A stretch of DNA of 35,339 nt from Mycobacterium kyogaense (GTDB lineage: Bacteria > Actinomycetota > Actinomycetes > Mycobacteriales > Mycobacteriaceae): positions 1-35,339 of the forward strand of contig NZ_QJUA01000047.1 in the NCBI RefSeq assembly GCF_003254575.1, in the 5' to 3' direction. A program made the translations under genes and the position numbers. Shown here one piece after another: positions 1 through 7,552 of the stretch (positions within the stretch are counted from its first letter, which is position 1; each line of letters starts with the position of its first letter). The notes under the pieces were generated by a model. The model had not been told where the DNA came from. It was given only the letters and a program-made list of their open reading frames with translations, and did not search any database.

Positions 1-1
1 C

Positions 2-148
2 CGCGGCTACATCGGCGATGGCGACGCCCTCGACATGGAAGTTCACCGATTCCGCATCATCTACAACACCATCCGACCCCACCAAGCACTAGCAGACCAC
101 ACCCCCAAACAGGCCTACCTCGCCAACCAAAACATGCCACCTTCTTGA
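2..148 (+). CDS. IS481-type transposase, 3' end only
   Basis: The window opens inside a reading frame that ends in TGA at 146-148 and gives 48 residues. It contains YNTIRPHQAL followed by HTPKQAYLA, the typical C-terminal signature of integrase-core (rve/DDE) transposases of the IS481/IS3 type, where the last catalytic Glu lies just upstream and RPHxAL follows it. Terminal-repeat-like sequence ending in ACA at 205 lies 57 bp after the stop, which fits the right end of an IS481 element with TGT...ACA termini. The rest of the gene lies outside the window, so I cannot tell whether it is intact. The exact IS name cannot be assigned. Confidence 0.75.
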   Translation, partial: RGYIGDGDALDMEVHRFRIIYNTIRPHQALADHTPKQAYLANQNMPPS

Positions 149-186
149 CTCAAGACACAACTCTGAGCGGTCCGACCGTCGTCATC

Positions 187-230
187 TGTCAGGACATCGG
201 TGACAGTTCTGCCTCATCACATCGGTGACA
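187..230. repeat. Right-end type IS terminal repeats, two copies
   Basis: Positions 189-208 are a perfect inverted repeat of 469-488 (20 bp, core CATCGGTGACAG). A second, partial copy lies at 215-230 and shares ACATCGGTGACA. The two copies are 24-26 bp apart. They lie directly downstream of the transposase stop codon and end in ACA, so they look like the right terminus of an IS481-type element with two transposase-binding sites. The assignment to IS481 is inference from the neighbouring transposase and the TGT/ACA ends. Confidence 0.65.
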
Positions 231-245
231 CTGCAGGGAATCTCG

Positions 246-397
246 CGAAAGTCGTTCACGAGTTGCGTGCACGCGTGATGTCAGATGGGCCGGCCGCGGC
301 ACTGAAGCCTCGGACGCGACGGCCGAAGTCCAGCCCGTCACAACTGGGTGTAGAGGTCAAACAGCGGGCCGTGGCGGTCGCCTCGCACCCGGGGTGA
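246..397 (+). pseudogene. Probable remnant of an IS481 transposase N-terminal region
   Basis: A short open frame ending at 397 encodes KVVHELRARVMSDG and then RTRRPKSSPSQLG. The pattern of a basic segment, an acidic-Gly step and RxRRPxxSP resembles the linker between the helix-turn-helix and integrase domains of IS481-family transposases. No helix-turn-helix precedes it and the frame stops at once after it, so any gene here is decayed. It lies between two sets of IS-end repeats. The homology is recalled from the family pattern and not searched, so the call is tentative. Confidence 0.35.
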
Positions 398-444
398 CAT
401 ACGTCGGCAACGACCAAGCACGCGGCCCGCGCCAAGATCGACAA

Positions 445-488
445 CCGTCACCGAAGTCCTGATACACCAACTGTCACCGATGTCCTGA
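445..488. repeat. Left-end type IS terminal repeats, two copies
   Basis: Positions 471-488 read CTGTCACCGATGTCCTGA, and 445-462 is the same 18-mer with two mismatches, 26 bp away. Both are inverted relative to the repeats at 187-230. The outer copy starts a TGT at 472 and would be the left end of an element running rightwards, but no transposase follows: the next gene ends at 508. The symmetric twin-repeat layout either marks the gap between two lost elements or a small non-autonomous element of about 300 bp. Confidence 0.6.
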
Positions 489-507
489 GGCATCACACGG
501 CCCCACG

Positions 508-1326
508 TCAGCTCTCTCGGTGAGAGGCCCGGTTCATCTGGTCGAGCACCACCGTGGCCCGGAAGCCACACAGCACCAGGATGTGCATGATGTAGAGCCA
601 CAGCGCCAACGCCGTCACCGCGCCGATGATCGGCAGACCACCGAACGGCGCCGACCACGGGATCGGGATCGCCAGGAACAACACGAAGCCCTGCAGAAAG
701 CCCGACAGAATCGATCCGGTGGCGAACGCGCCGATCGCCAACGCCCGCCACCCGATGCGGCCGGGCCCGATGAGCCCGAAGACCCCGAGCAACGCCGTCG
801 ACACGGTCACCCACACGATGTGGAAGGCGACGAACACACCCCACACCAGCGACCATCCGCCGGCTGTGTACAGCGGCCCGACATAGGGCGCCGACAGCAA
901 CACCGCCAGCACCAGAAACGGGGCCACCGCCGCCACACCCAACAACCCGGCCCGGCCGCGCCACCCCGTCAGCGAATCCGGTTCCGCGGACATCTGCACG
1001 AACGCGCGACGCAGACCCTCCCCGTACAGACTCGCCGGGAACAGCACGACGAGCGCCTGCACCCAGGACATCGACAGCGCCACCCGGGTCAGCGTGCGCA
1101 ACGCCTCCGGGGTGCCGTGACCGCCGGGCAACCCGTCGATCGCCGCGCCCATCGCCGCGGTGACCGTGTCGTGCCCCGCCAGCGCGCCCACCGCCCACAG
1201 CGCCGCCAGCGCCAGTGGCACCAGACCGATGACGCCGAAATAGGTGGCGCCGGCTGCCCACAACGCGAGATCGCTGCCCGGAAACGTCGTTCGGACGCCG
1301 GAGGCGAACTGTCGCAATCGACTCAC
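508..1326 (-). CDS. YihY/BrkB-family integral membrane protein
   Basis: The protein has 272 residues and starts at GTG 1326. It has about six hydrophobic segments spread along its length and the family-typical opening, an N-terminal amphipathic stretch followed by ALWAAGATYFGVIGLVPLAL. This matches the YihY/virulence factor BrkB family (UPF0761), inner-membrane proteins of uncertain role; the old ribonuclease BN assignment is not supported. It is divergent from the next gene with only 45 bp between the starts. Its stop lies 20 bp from the IS-type repeats, and its C-terminus (HRES) is short, so an insertion may have trimmed the 3' end, although the six-segment core looks complete. Confidence 0.75.
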   Translation of the reverse strand: MSRLRQFASGVRTTFPGSDLALWAAGATYFGVIGLVPLALAALWAVGALAGHDTVTAAMGAAIDGLPGGHGTPEALRTLTRVALSMSWVQALVVLFPASLYGEGLRRAFVQMSAEPDSLTGWRGRAGLLGVAAVAPFLVLAVLLSAPYVGPLYTAGGWSLVWGVFVAFHIVWVTVSTALLGVFGLIGPGRIGWRALAIGAFATGSILSGFLQGFVLFLAIPIPWSAPFGGLPIIGAVTALALWLYIMHILVLCGFRATVVLDQMNRASHRES

Positions 1327-1371
1327 GGCATGTCACCCACGGGTCCCGGGCAGCGCTGGCAGGCTGAAAGC

Positions 1372-2061
1372 ATGGTCTCTGACATACCCGCTGGGCGCGG
1401 CTGCGACGACGCGGGGTGGTCAGATCTGCACGGCGGCGTGCAGCCCTCGCGGGTGGTCCGCGGTTGGCTGCGCATCATGCGAGCGCTGTCGGGCGGGCCC
1501 GTCTCCCGGATTCCGCCCGACGTCCTGTCGCTGGCCGGCGCACTCGCGCTGGCCGCGGCCTGGGGTGTTGTCGCCGGACCCGGATGGCCGGCGCTCGTCG
1601 TCCCACTCGTGCTGGTCGCCGGCGTGTTGGACGGCCTCGACGGCGCGGTCGCGCTGCGCACCGGACGGGCCCGTCCGCTCGGCGCGCTCGTCGACTCGGT
1701 TGCCGATCGCATCGGCGATCTGCTGCTCGGCGCGGTGCTCCTGGCGCTGGGTGCCCCGCTCGGCTGGGTGCTCGCCGCGGTGACGTCGGTGCTCCTGCTC
1801 GAGTACGTGCGGGCCCGCGCGCAGGCCGTCGGCATGCCGGGTGTCGGCGCGGTCACCGTCGCCGAACGTCCGACCCGCCTGATCGTGGTCGCGATGGCGG
1901 CAGGTGCGGTCGCGGTGTTCCCGGGCGGGACGCCGGGGCCGGGCTGGCAGTGGGCCAGCGTCTTCACGATCGTGTGGACCGCGGTCGGCGTGGTCGGGAT
2001 GGCGCAGCTGCTCAACGGAATCCGCCGGTCGATGCCCGTGTCGTTCCCGCCGGGCCGATGA
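1372..2061 (+). CDS. CDP-alcohol phosphatidyltransferase family membrane protein
   Basis: The 229-residue multi-pass membrane protein carries the CDP-alcohol phosphotransferase signature at about residues 87-112: DGLDG, then G104, D108 and D112, spaced as DxxDGxxA...GxxxDxxxD. The conserved Arg after the Ala is Leu here (A94-L95), which is unusual. Such enzymes displace CMP from a CDP-alcohol such as CDP-diacylglycerol to make phospholipids; the acceptor cannot be read from sequence. An in-frame ATG at 1330 would add 14 residues; I prefer 1372, which has a CAGGCT box six bases upstream. The 3' end overlaps the convergent desaturase gene by 50 bp. Confidence 0.75.
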   Translation: MVSDIPAGRGCDDAGWSDLHGGVQPSRVVRGWLRIMRALSGGPVSRIPPDVLSLAGALALAAAWGVVAGPGWPALVVPLVLVAGVLDGLDGAVALRTGRARPLGALVDSVADRIGDLLLGAVLLALGAPLGWVLAAVTSVLLLEYVRARAQAVGMPGVGAVTVAERPTRLIVVAMAAGAVAVFPGGTPGPGWQWASVFTIVWTAVGVVGMAQLLNGIRRSMPVSFPPGR

Positions 2062-3508
2062 GTCCCGCGACGATCTCGGCCGACATCAGCACCAGCGGGA
2101 TGCCGCCGCCCGGATGTGCCGACCCGCCGACCAGGAACAGGCCGGGAATCGGGCTGCGGTTGGCCGGTCGACGCAGCGCGGCCCGTGGACCGTGGGACGC
2201 GGTGCCGTAGATCGCCCCGCCGGGAGCGCCGGTACGGCGTTCAAGATCGGCCGGCGTGATGACCTCCGAGAAGCGCAGTCGGGGGCGAACGTTCACGCCG
2301 CGCTCGGCGAGGACATCGAGGATTCGCTCGGCGTACCTCTCGGCAAGCCCCGGCGCGTCCCAGTCCACCCCGCCCATCGGGTCATGGGCCGGCGCATTGA
2401 CCAGTACGAACCAGCCTTCGGTGTCGTCGTCGGGGCGCAGCGCCGGGTCGTCGGGCGCGTGCACGTACACCGTCGGATCCGCGACCGGCGCCGGACGCCT
2501 GCCGAAGATCGCATCGAACTCGGCGTCATAGTCGCCGGGGAAGAAGATGCGGTGCGCGGCGCCCGGCTCCCGACCGGACAACCCCAGCATCGTGACGAAA
2601 CCGGCCATCGAGCGCGGCGTCCGGCGCAACCGCCGGGCGAGCCGCGCCGGCGCAGGGGCCAGCGTCTCGTACAGAACTCTGGCGTCGGCGTCACTGACCA
2701 CCACATCGGCGGGCACGGTCGTGCCGCCGCAGCGCACGCCGTACACCCGCCCGCCGCCGGTGACCACTGCGTCGACGCGGCAATCGGTCCGGATCTCGAC
2801 ACCGAGCTCGGCGCAGCGTCCGGCGAGCGTCTCGATGATCCGGCGCAGGCCACCCGGGACGTACCAGGCGCCGAACTCCTGCTCGACGAACGACGTGACC
2901 GCCAGCACCGACGGGGTGCGCCGCGGGTCGGACCCGGAGTAGGTCGCGTAGCGGTTCAGCCACATCCGCAACCGCGGATCGGCGAACGTGGACCGACCCA
3001 GGCCGTCGATCGTGCGCCACGGCGCGACCGCCTTCAGGTCGGCCGGCCGCACGCTCATCCTGGCCAGGGCTGGCAGTGAAATAGGTTGGCGCAGAACAGG
3101 TTCTCCGACCAGTTCCCACAGCCGCCGGGCTCGTCCGTGCAGACGCCGCCAGGACTCCCCCGCCTCCTGGCCCAGTGCGTCGTCGATCGCGGTCTGCACC
3201 GCTGCCGGGTCGTGAGGCAGCGTCAGCTCGGTGCCGTCGGCGAAGCGGTACGCACACGCCGGGTCGACGCGCTCGACGGCCAGGTCCGACGGGCCGCCGG
3301 TGGCGGTGAACAACTCCGTGAGCAGATCCGGCATCGTCAGCAGGGAGGGGCCGGTGTCGAAGGTGAAGCCGTCGCGCTGAACGACCCCCAGCTTGCCGCC
3401 GACGGTCCCGGCGGCCTCGCACACCGTGACCTGATGGCCGAGCGCGGCCAACCGTGCCGCTGCGGCCAACCCGCCCAGGCCGGCCCCGATCACGACCACG
3501 CGACTCAT
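2012..3508 (-). CDS. crtI: Carotenoid desaturase, CrtI/CrtD type
   Basis: A 498-residue FAD-dependent enzyme. The N-terminal dinucleotide-binding fold reads VVIGAGLGGLAAAARLA with the acidic end of the second strand (CEA) and a VGGKLG motif. The C-terminus has the family signature GLFLVGGSAHPGGGIPLVLMS. Length and motifs match phytoene desaturases, which act on membrane-embedded carotenes. ATG 3508 overlaps the stop of the upstream glycosyltransferase by four bases (ATGA), so the two are translated together. No phytoene synthase lies beside it. It could therefore be the main phytoene/lycopene desaturase or a later-acting CrtD-type enzyme; sequence inspection does not separate these. Confidence 0.8.
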   Translation of the reverse strand: MSRVVVIGAGLGGLAAAARLAALGHQVTVCEAAGTVGGKLGVVQRDGFTFDTGPSLLTMPDLLTELFTATGGPSDLAVERVDPACAYRFADGTELTLPHDPAAVQTAIDDALGQEAGESWRRLHGRARRLWELVGEPVLRQPISLPALARMSVRPADLKAVAPWRTIDGLGRSTFADPRLRMWLNRYATYSGSDPRRTPSVLAVTSFVEQEFGAWYVPGGLRRIIETLAGRCAELGVEIRTDCRVDAVVTGGGRVYGVRCGGTTVPADVVVSDADARVLYETLAPAPARLARRLRRTPRSMAGFVTMLGLSGREPGAAHRIFFPGDYDAEFDAIFGRRPAPVADPTVYVHAPDDPALRPDDDTEGWFVLVNAPAHDPMGGVDWDAPGLAERYAERILDVLAERGVNVRPRLRFSEVITPADLERRTGAPGGAIYGTASHGPRAALRRPANRSPIPGLFLVGGSAHPGGGIPLVLMSAEIVAGLIGPAGTTRASTGGFR

Positions 3509-4644
3509 ACGGCTCGGCCCTTCCACCGCAGGGTGCCGCGCCGCCGGCCGAACCACGACGAGATCAACAACCCGAGCAGAGCCACCACCGACGCCGGATG
3601 GCCGGCGGCGTCGAGCACATCCCCCGCGCCGCCGCGGCCGCACCAGCGCCGGGCCGGCAACCGGCCGGCGACGGCCGCCACGTAGCCGAGCGCCCCGATC
3701 CTCGAACCGGTGAGCGCTGCGGCAGGAGGCAGGACGTACACCAGGCACAGTGCCGCCCCGACGGCCGCGGCACCGGCCGGCGATCCGAACGCGGCCCACA
3801 GTGACTTCCGGTAACCCGCGCTCAGTTCGCGTCCGGTGGCATACATCCGGCACGTGGCGACAGCGGAGCCGTCGACGACACCGGTTCGTCCACCGCTGAT
3901 CCGCACCGCGCGCGCCAGTCCGATGTCGTCGAGCACGGCGTCGCGCACCGCGGCCCAGCCGCCCGCGCAGGACAGCGCGTCCGCCCGCATGGCGAGGAAC
4001 TGCCCGTTGGCCACCGCCAGGGACGGCCGCCGCGACCGTTCGGCGATCCGCAGCGGCACGGTGGTCAGCCACGACCACGCGAGCAGCGGCTGGACGAGAT
4101 GGCCCAGGGCGCCTGCGGCCACCTGCCGTGGCCACACGCTGACCAGATCCGGGGCGTGCTGCCTCTGCAGCATCTCGGCGGCCCCCGCGACGGCCGTCGG
4201 CGCGAGAACCACATCGGCGTCGACGTAGACCAGGATGTCGCCGCGGGCCGCCTCGGCCAGCTGCGCGCACGCATGTGGCTTGCCCAGCCAGCCGAGCGGC
4301 GGCACCGAACCCGTCAGCACCTTCACCCGGGGATCACCACCGGCGGCGCGATGCACCACATCGGCCGTGCCGTCGGTCGACCCGTCGTCGAGCACCAGGA
4401 TCTCCATGTTCGGCAGGCTCTGCTGCGCGAGAACCGAGCGGATCGTCGCAGCGATGCGGTGCGCCTCGTCGCGGGCCGGGATCAACACCGAGACAGCCGA
4501 CGCCACCGGTTCCGGGTGATCGCTCGGCCGGCGCAACACCCGCAGATTCACCAATTCGTGCATCGTGCCCACCACGGCGAGCGCCGATCCGAGCGCCGTC
4601 GCGGCGCGTAGGATTTCGGCAAGGCGCGCATCGGGCACCTGCAA
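3505..4644 (-). CDS. Family 2 glycosyltransferase, CruC-like
   Basis: A protein of about 379 residues with an N-terminal hydrophobic segment, a GT-A domain and two or three C-terminal membrane segments. Visible motifs are SVLIPARDEA, VLDDGSTDGT, the metal-binding VDADVV and an acidic AVLDDIGLA. Its place between a carotenoid desaturase and cruF suggests that it glucosylates the tertiary hydroxyl of a carotenoid, as CruC does for OH-chlorobactene; this is inference from context. The start is uncertain: TTG 4644 gives the longest form and GTG 4638 is two codons inside. It is divergent from cruF, with 82 bp between them. Confidence 0.75.
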   Translation of the reverse strand: MQVPDARLAEILRAATALGSALAVVGTMHELVNLRVLRRPSDHPEPVASAVSVLIPARDEAHRIAATIRSVLAQQSLPNMEILVLDDGSTDGTADVVHRAAGGDPRVKVLTGSVPPLGWLGKPHACAQLAEAARGDILVYVDADVVLAPTAVAGAAEMLQRQHAPDLVSVWPRQVAAGALGHLVQPLLAWSWLTTVPLRIAERSRRPSLAVANGQFLAMRADALSCAGGWAAVRDAVLDDIGLARAVRISGGRTGVVDGSAVATCRMYATGRELSAGYRKSLWAAFGSPAGAAAVGAALCLVYVLPPAAALTGSRIGALGYVAAVAGRLPARRWCGRGGAGDVLDAAGHPASVVALLGLLISSWFGRRRGTLRWKGRAV

Positions 4645-4726
4645 ACTCTACGCAGTTCGGCGGTGGCGCAGCGGCGGCGACACGGGCCGCACGGTCAGAC
4701 AGACTCTCGAGGCGGAGGTTCGGCGG

Positions 4727-5551
4727 GTGGCGGTAGCGGTGCCCAGCGCCCACGCTTCGCCGGTGCGCTGGGGACCCGCGGTGTGGGCACTCGTCGCCTC
4801 GGCGGTCGTCGTCCAGATCGTCTATCCGCTGATGCCGGAGGCGTGGCGCACCCCGGTGACAGTGTGCAGCGTCGCGATCTTCTTTCTCGCTTCCCTGGCC
4901 GACGTCGGGCGCGTGCACGGATTGCGCGGCGCGCTGACGCTGGCAGGCGTGGCAGGCGGAGGCGGCCTCATCGCCGAAGCAGTCGGCGTCGCGAGCGGAA
5001 TTCCGTTCGGCCGCTACACCTATACCGGCACCCTCGGGCCAGAAGTCCTCGGCGTCCCAGTGATCGTGCCGATGGCCTGGGTGATGATGGCGTGGCCGGC
5101 TCTGGTGGTGGGCCGCACCCTGGCCCGGCGGGGCCCCGCCGTCGTGGCCGTGGCCGCGTACGCGCTGACGGCATGGGACGTCTTCCTCGATCCGCAGATG
5201 GTCGCGGCGGGCCATTGGCGATGGTTCGACGCCACCTACACGCTGCCGCTGATTCCCGGGATACCGCTGACCAATTACGGCGGCTGGCTCCTGGTCTCCA
5301 CGGCGATGATGGTGGCCCTGCACCTGCTCCTGCCGTCCGGTGACCACTCGGCGGATTCGAGGCCCGCGTCGGCGCTCTACCTGTGGGTCTATTTCTCGTC
5401 AGTGCTGGCGCACGCGGTGTTCTTCGGCTTGCCCGGCTCGGCGATCACCGGCGGACTACTGATGGGGGTGGTCGCGGTGCCTTTCGCGGCCCGGGTGTTC
5501 AGCCGGGCCCGCGCAGACCGATCGACGGCAAGGAGCCGCCCTGATGAGTGA
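4727..5551 (+). CDS. cruF: Carotenoid 1',2'-hydratase, CruF (DUF422)
   Basis: A 274-residue protein with about seven membrane segments. It has the CruF/DUF422 signature: EAVGVASGIPFGRYTYT, then AYALTAWDVFLDPQM and PLIPGIPLTNYGGW. CruF adds water across the terminal psi-end double bond of monocyclic or acyclic carotenes to give a tertiary alcohol, the acceptor for glycosylation. GTG 4727 was chosen because CGGAGG (4713-4718) lies eight bases upstream; the frame stays open further upstream but has no such site. It overlaps crtU by eight bases and is clearly co-translated with it. Confidence 0.85.
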   Translation: MAVAVPSAHASPVRWGPAVWALVASAVVVQIVYPLMPEAWRTPVTVCSVAIFFLASLADVGRVHGLRGALTLAGVAGGGGLIAEAVGVASGIPFGRYTYTGTLGPEVLGVPVIVPMAWVMMAWPALVVGRTLARRGPAVVAVAAYALTAWDVFLDPQMVAAGHWRWFDATYTLPLIPGIPLTNYGGWLLVSTAMMVALHLLLPSGDHSADSRPASALYLWVYFSSVLAHAVFFGLPGSAITGGLLMGVVAVPFAARVFSRARADRSTARSRPDE

Positions 5552-7103
5552 CGTCATGACCAGTCGCGCTGCGCCGCTGCGCATGCGGCCCCGCCGCCTG
5601 GTGGTAGCGGATCCGTTGCAGCCGAAGCAGGTACCCGCCGGCACCGAGGCCGTCGTCGTCGGCGGTGGTATCGCCGGTGTCTCGGCTGCGGTGGTGCTCG
5701 CCGAGCGCGGCGTCGCGGTCACTCTGCTCGAGGCGGCCGGCCATCTGGGCGGCCGGTTGGGAGCCTGGCCGGAGCGGCTGCCCGACGGCGCCGAGCAGAT
5801 CATCGAGCACGGTTTCCACGCCTTCTTCCGGCACTACTACACATGGCGGGCGATCCTGCGGCGTGCCGATCCGGCGCTGTCATTTCTCGCGCCGGTCAAG
5901 AGTTATCCGGTGATCTCGGCCGAGTGGCCCGCCGAAGACCTCTCCGGGCTGCCCGCCGCTCCCCCGCTGAACCTGTTGGCTCTCGCGCTGCGGTCCAAGA
6001 GCCTGACGCGCCGTGAGCTGCTGCGAGCCGACGCCGACACCGGCCGGGCACTGCTGGCATACGACCGGGCGAGCACGTACACGGACTTCGACGACATCGA
6101 CGCCGCGGCGTTTCTCGACGGCTTCGGGATGACCGCGCGCAGCCGCAGCATGTTGTTCGAGGCCTTCGCGCGGTCGTTCTTCTGCAATCAGGGTCAGCTC
6201 TCAGCAGCCGAGCTGATCGCGATGTTCCATTACTACTTCCTCGGCAACCCCGAAGGCATCGGCTTCGACGTCCCGTCCACCGACTACGCCACGGCGATCT
6301 GGTATCCCCTACACCGCCACCTGGACCGCCACGGCGCCGACGTCCAGATGAGTACCGGGTGCGTATCCGTCGAACCGAACGGCCACGGTTGGCGGGTCAC
6401 CACAACGGCGGGAACCATCGACACCAGGCACGTCATCATGGCGCTCGATCCCGGAGCCCTCAAAGACGTCATGAGTCGATCGCCGGGGACCGCGCAGGCG
6501 GCCCCCCGGTTGGTGCAGTCTTGCGAGAACCTCTCCGTGGCACCGCCTTTCGCTGTCAGTCGCATCTGGTACGACCGCGATGTCGCGGCGGACCGGGCAC
6601 CGTTCAGCGCCGTCAGCGGACAGCCGACGCTCGACTCGATCGCTGTGTACTCGCGTCTGGAAGAGCCGAGCGTGGACTGGGCGCGCGCCACCGGCGGGTC
6701 CATCGTCGAACTGCACTCCTACTCGTGCCGCCTGCCCGACGCCGACACCGCCGCCACCGCCCTGCGCAAGGAACTGGCGACCCTGTGGCCCGAGACCGCC
6801 ACGGCGCGAATCGTGCACACCCATGACCGACTCGAAGCGACCGCGCCCGCGTTCCCACCCGGCTCTGCCGGCACCCGGCCCACGGTGCGCACCGACGCAC
6901 GAGGCCTGCGGGTGGCCGGCGACTACGTCGACACCCCCTACCTGTCCGGGCTCATGGAACGCTCGGCGATGTCGGGCGTGCTGGCCGCCAACGACGTACT
7001 CACCGAACTCGGCGTGGCCGTCGAACCGATCCTCGGCGTGCCCCAGCGTGGCCTTCTCGCGGGCGTGCCGAGAATTGGTGGAAAGGCACCGGCCACACGC
7101 TGA
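5544..7103 (+). CDS. crtU: CrtU-type carotene desaturase/methyltransferase
   Basis: A 519-residue flavoprotein with an N-terminal VVVGGGIAGVSAAVVLAERG fold. Family-specific segments are EHGFHAFFRHYYTWRAILRR, then FEAFARSFFCN and AMFHYYFLGNPEGIGFDVP. These match CrtU, the beta-ring desaturase/methyltransferase that makes aromatic end groups such as those of chlorobactene and isorenieratene. AGGAG (5531-5535) precedes ATG 5544. With cruF and the glycosyltransferase it suggests a carotenoid with one aromatic ring and one hydroxylated, glycosylated end. Other flavin amine-oxidase-like functions are possible but less likely given the context. Confidence 0.8.
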   Translation: MSDVMTSRAAPLRMRPRRLVVADPLQPKQVPAGTEAVVVGGGIAGVSAAVVLAERGVAVTLLEAAGHLGGRLGAWPERLPDGAEQIIEHGFHAFFRHYYTWRAILRRADPALSFLAPVKSYPVISAEWPAEDLSGLPAAPPLNLLALALRSKSLTRRELLRADADTGRALLAYDRASTYTDFDDIDAAAFLDGFGMTARSRSMLFEAFARSFFCNQGQLSAAELIAMFHYYFLGNPEGIGFDVPSTDYATAIWYPLHRHLDRHGADVQMSTGCVSVEPNGHGWRVTTTAGTIDTRHVIMALDPGALKDVMSRSPGTAQAAPRLVQSCENLSVAPPFAVSRIWYDRDVAADRAPFSAVSGQPTLDSIAVYSRLEEPSVDWARATGGSIVELHSYSCRLPDADTAATALRKELATLWPETATARIVHTHDRLEATAPAFPPGSAGTRPTVRTDARGLRVAGDYVDTPYLSGLMERSAMSGVLAANDVLTELGVAVEPILGVPQRGLLAGVPRIGGKAPATR

Positions 7104-7112
7104 CCGCTGACG

Positions 7113-7364
7113 TCAGCCGCCGAGTTCTGTGATGGCGGTGTCCAGCGCCGCGGCCTGGGCCGCCAGTTCACTGTCATCGAGGTCGGCCTCCCCTCCGGTG
7201 CGCTCGAGCAGATCCGCCCGCGAGATCACCTCGAGCGCGCCGCGGTAGTCATCACCTTCGATGTCGGCGCCCGAGATCACCTCGACGCGGCCCGCGATCA
7301 GCACCAGGACCGCATCGGAGTCAGCAGCCAGCAGCTCGTGTACGTGTTCGCTCGTCACCGTCAT
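7113..7364 (-). CDS. Small conserved protein of unknown function
   Basis: An 83-residue acidic protein (rich in Asp, Glu and Ala) without signal peptide or membrane segment. It starts with ATG 7364 and ends only 9 bp from the convergent crtU stop. The sequence (TSEHVHELLAADSDAVLVL, later DDSELAAQAAALD) looks like a small helical soluble protein; I do not recognise a domain. A perfect 12-base palindrome, GCTGACGTCAGC (7106-7117), covers its stop codon. Convergent overlap, GC-rich codon use and consistent acidic composition argue that it is a real gene. Confidence 0.6.
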   Translation of the reverse strand: MTVTSEHVHELLAADSDAVLVLIAGRVEVISGADIEGDDYRGALEVISRADLLERTGGEADLDDSELAAQAAALDTAITELGG

Positions 7365-7552
7365 GGCGATCGGATGCCCTGGCGAAATGTGACGAAACCT
7401 TCACACCCGTAACACCGATACGTCACGTGACGAAGTAGTCGACGCGGGTGCGATGTAAAGCAACGGCATCGCCTCGGCTTGCATGCCGACCGCTGACAGT
7501 TCCCGGGACGCGCGCCGCAGGGCGCGCGGTGGAGAGGACGGCACACGAACAC
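7365..7552. promoter_or_regulatory. Divergent intergenic region with a 12-bp palindrome
   Basis: This 188-bp gap separates the small minus-strand gene from the antigen-85 gene. It holds a perfect palindrome, CGTCACGTGACG (7421-7432), and nearby related half-sites (GTGACG at 7410, GTAACA at 7420 region). Tandem GTCAC/GTAAC-like sites recall targets of the response regulator MtrA, which is known to control antigen-85 genes in M. tuberculosis; the link here is only a guess. No clear -35 box is visible. Confidence 0.35.

Noticed and set aside
520..1371. Long upstream extension of the phosphatidyltransferase frame, antisense to the BrkB gene
   Set aside because: Its translation is His/Arg/Gln-rich low-complexity sequence opposite a clear membrane protein; the family homology starts only after 1372.
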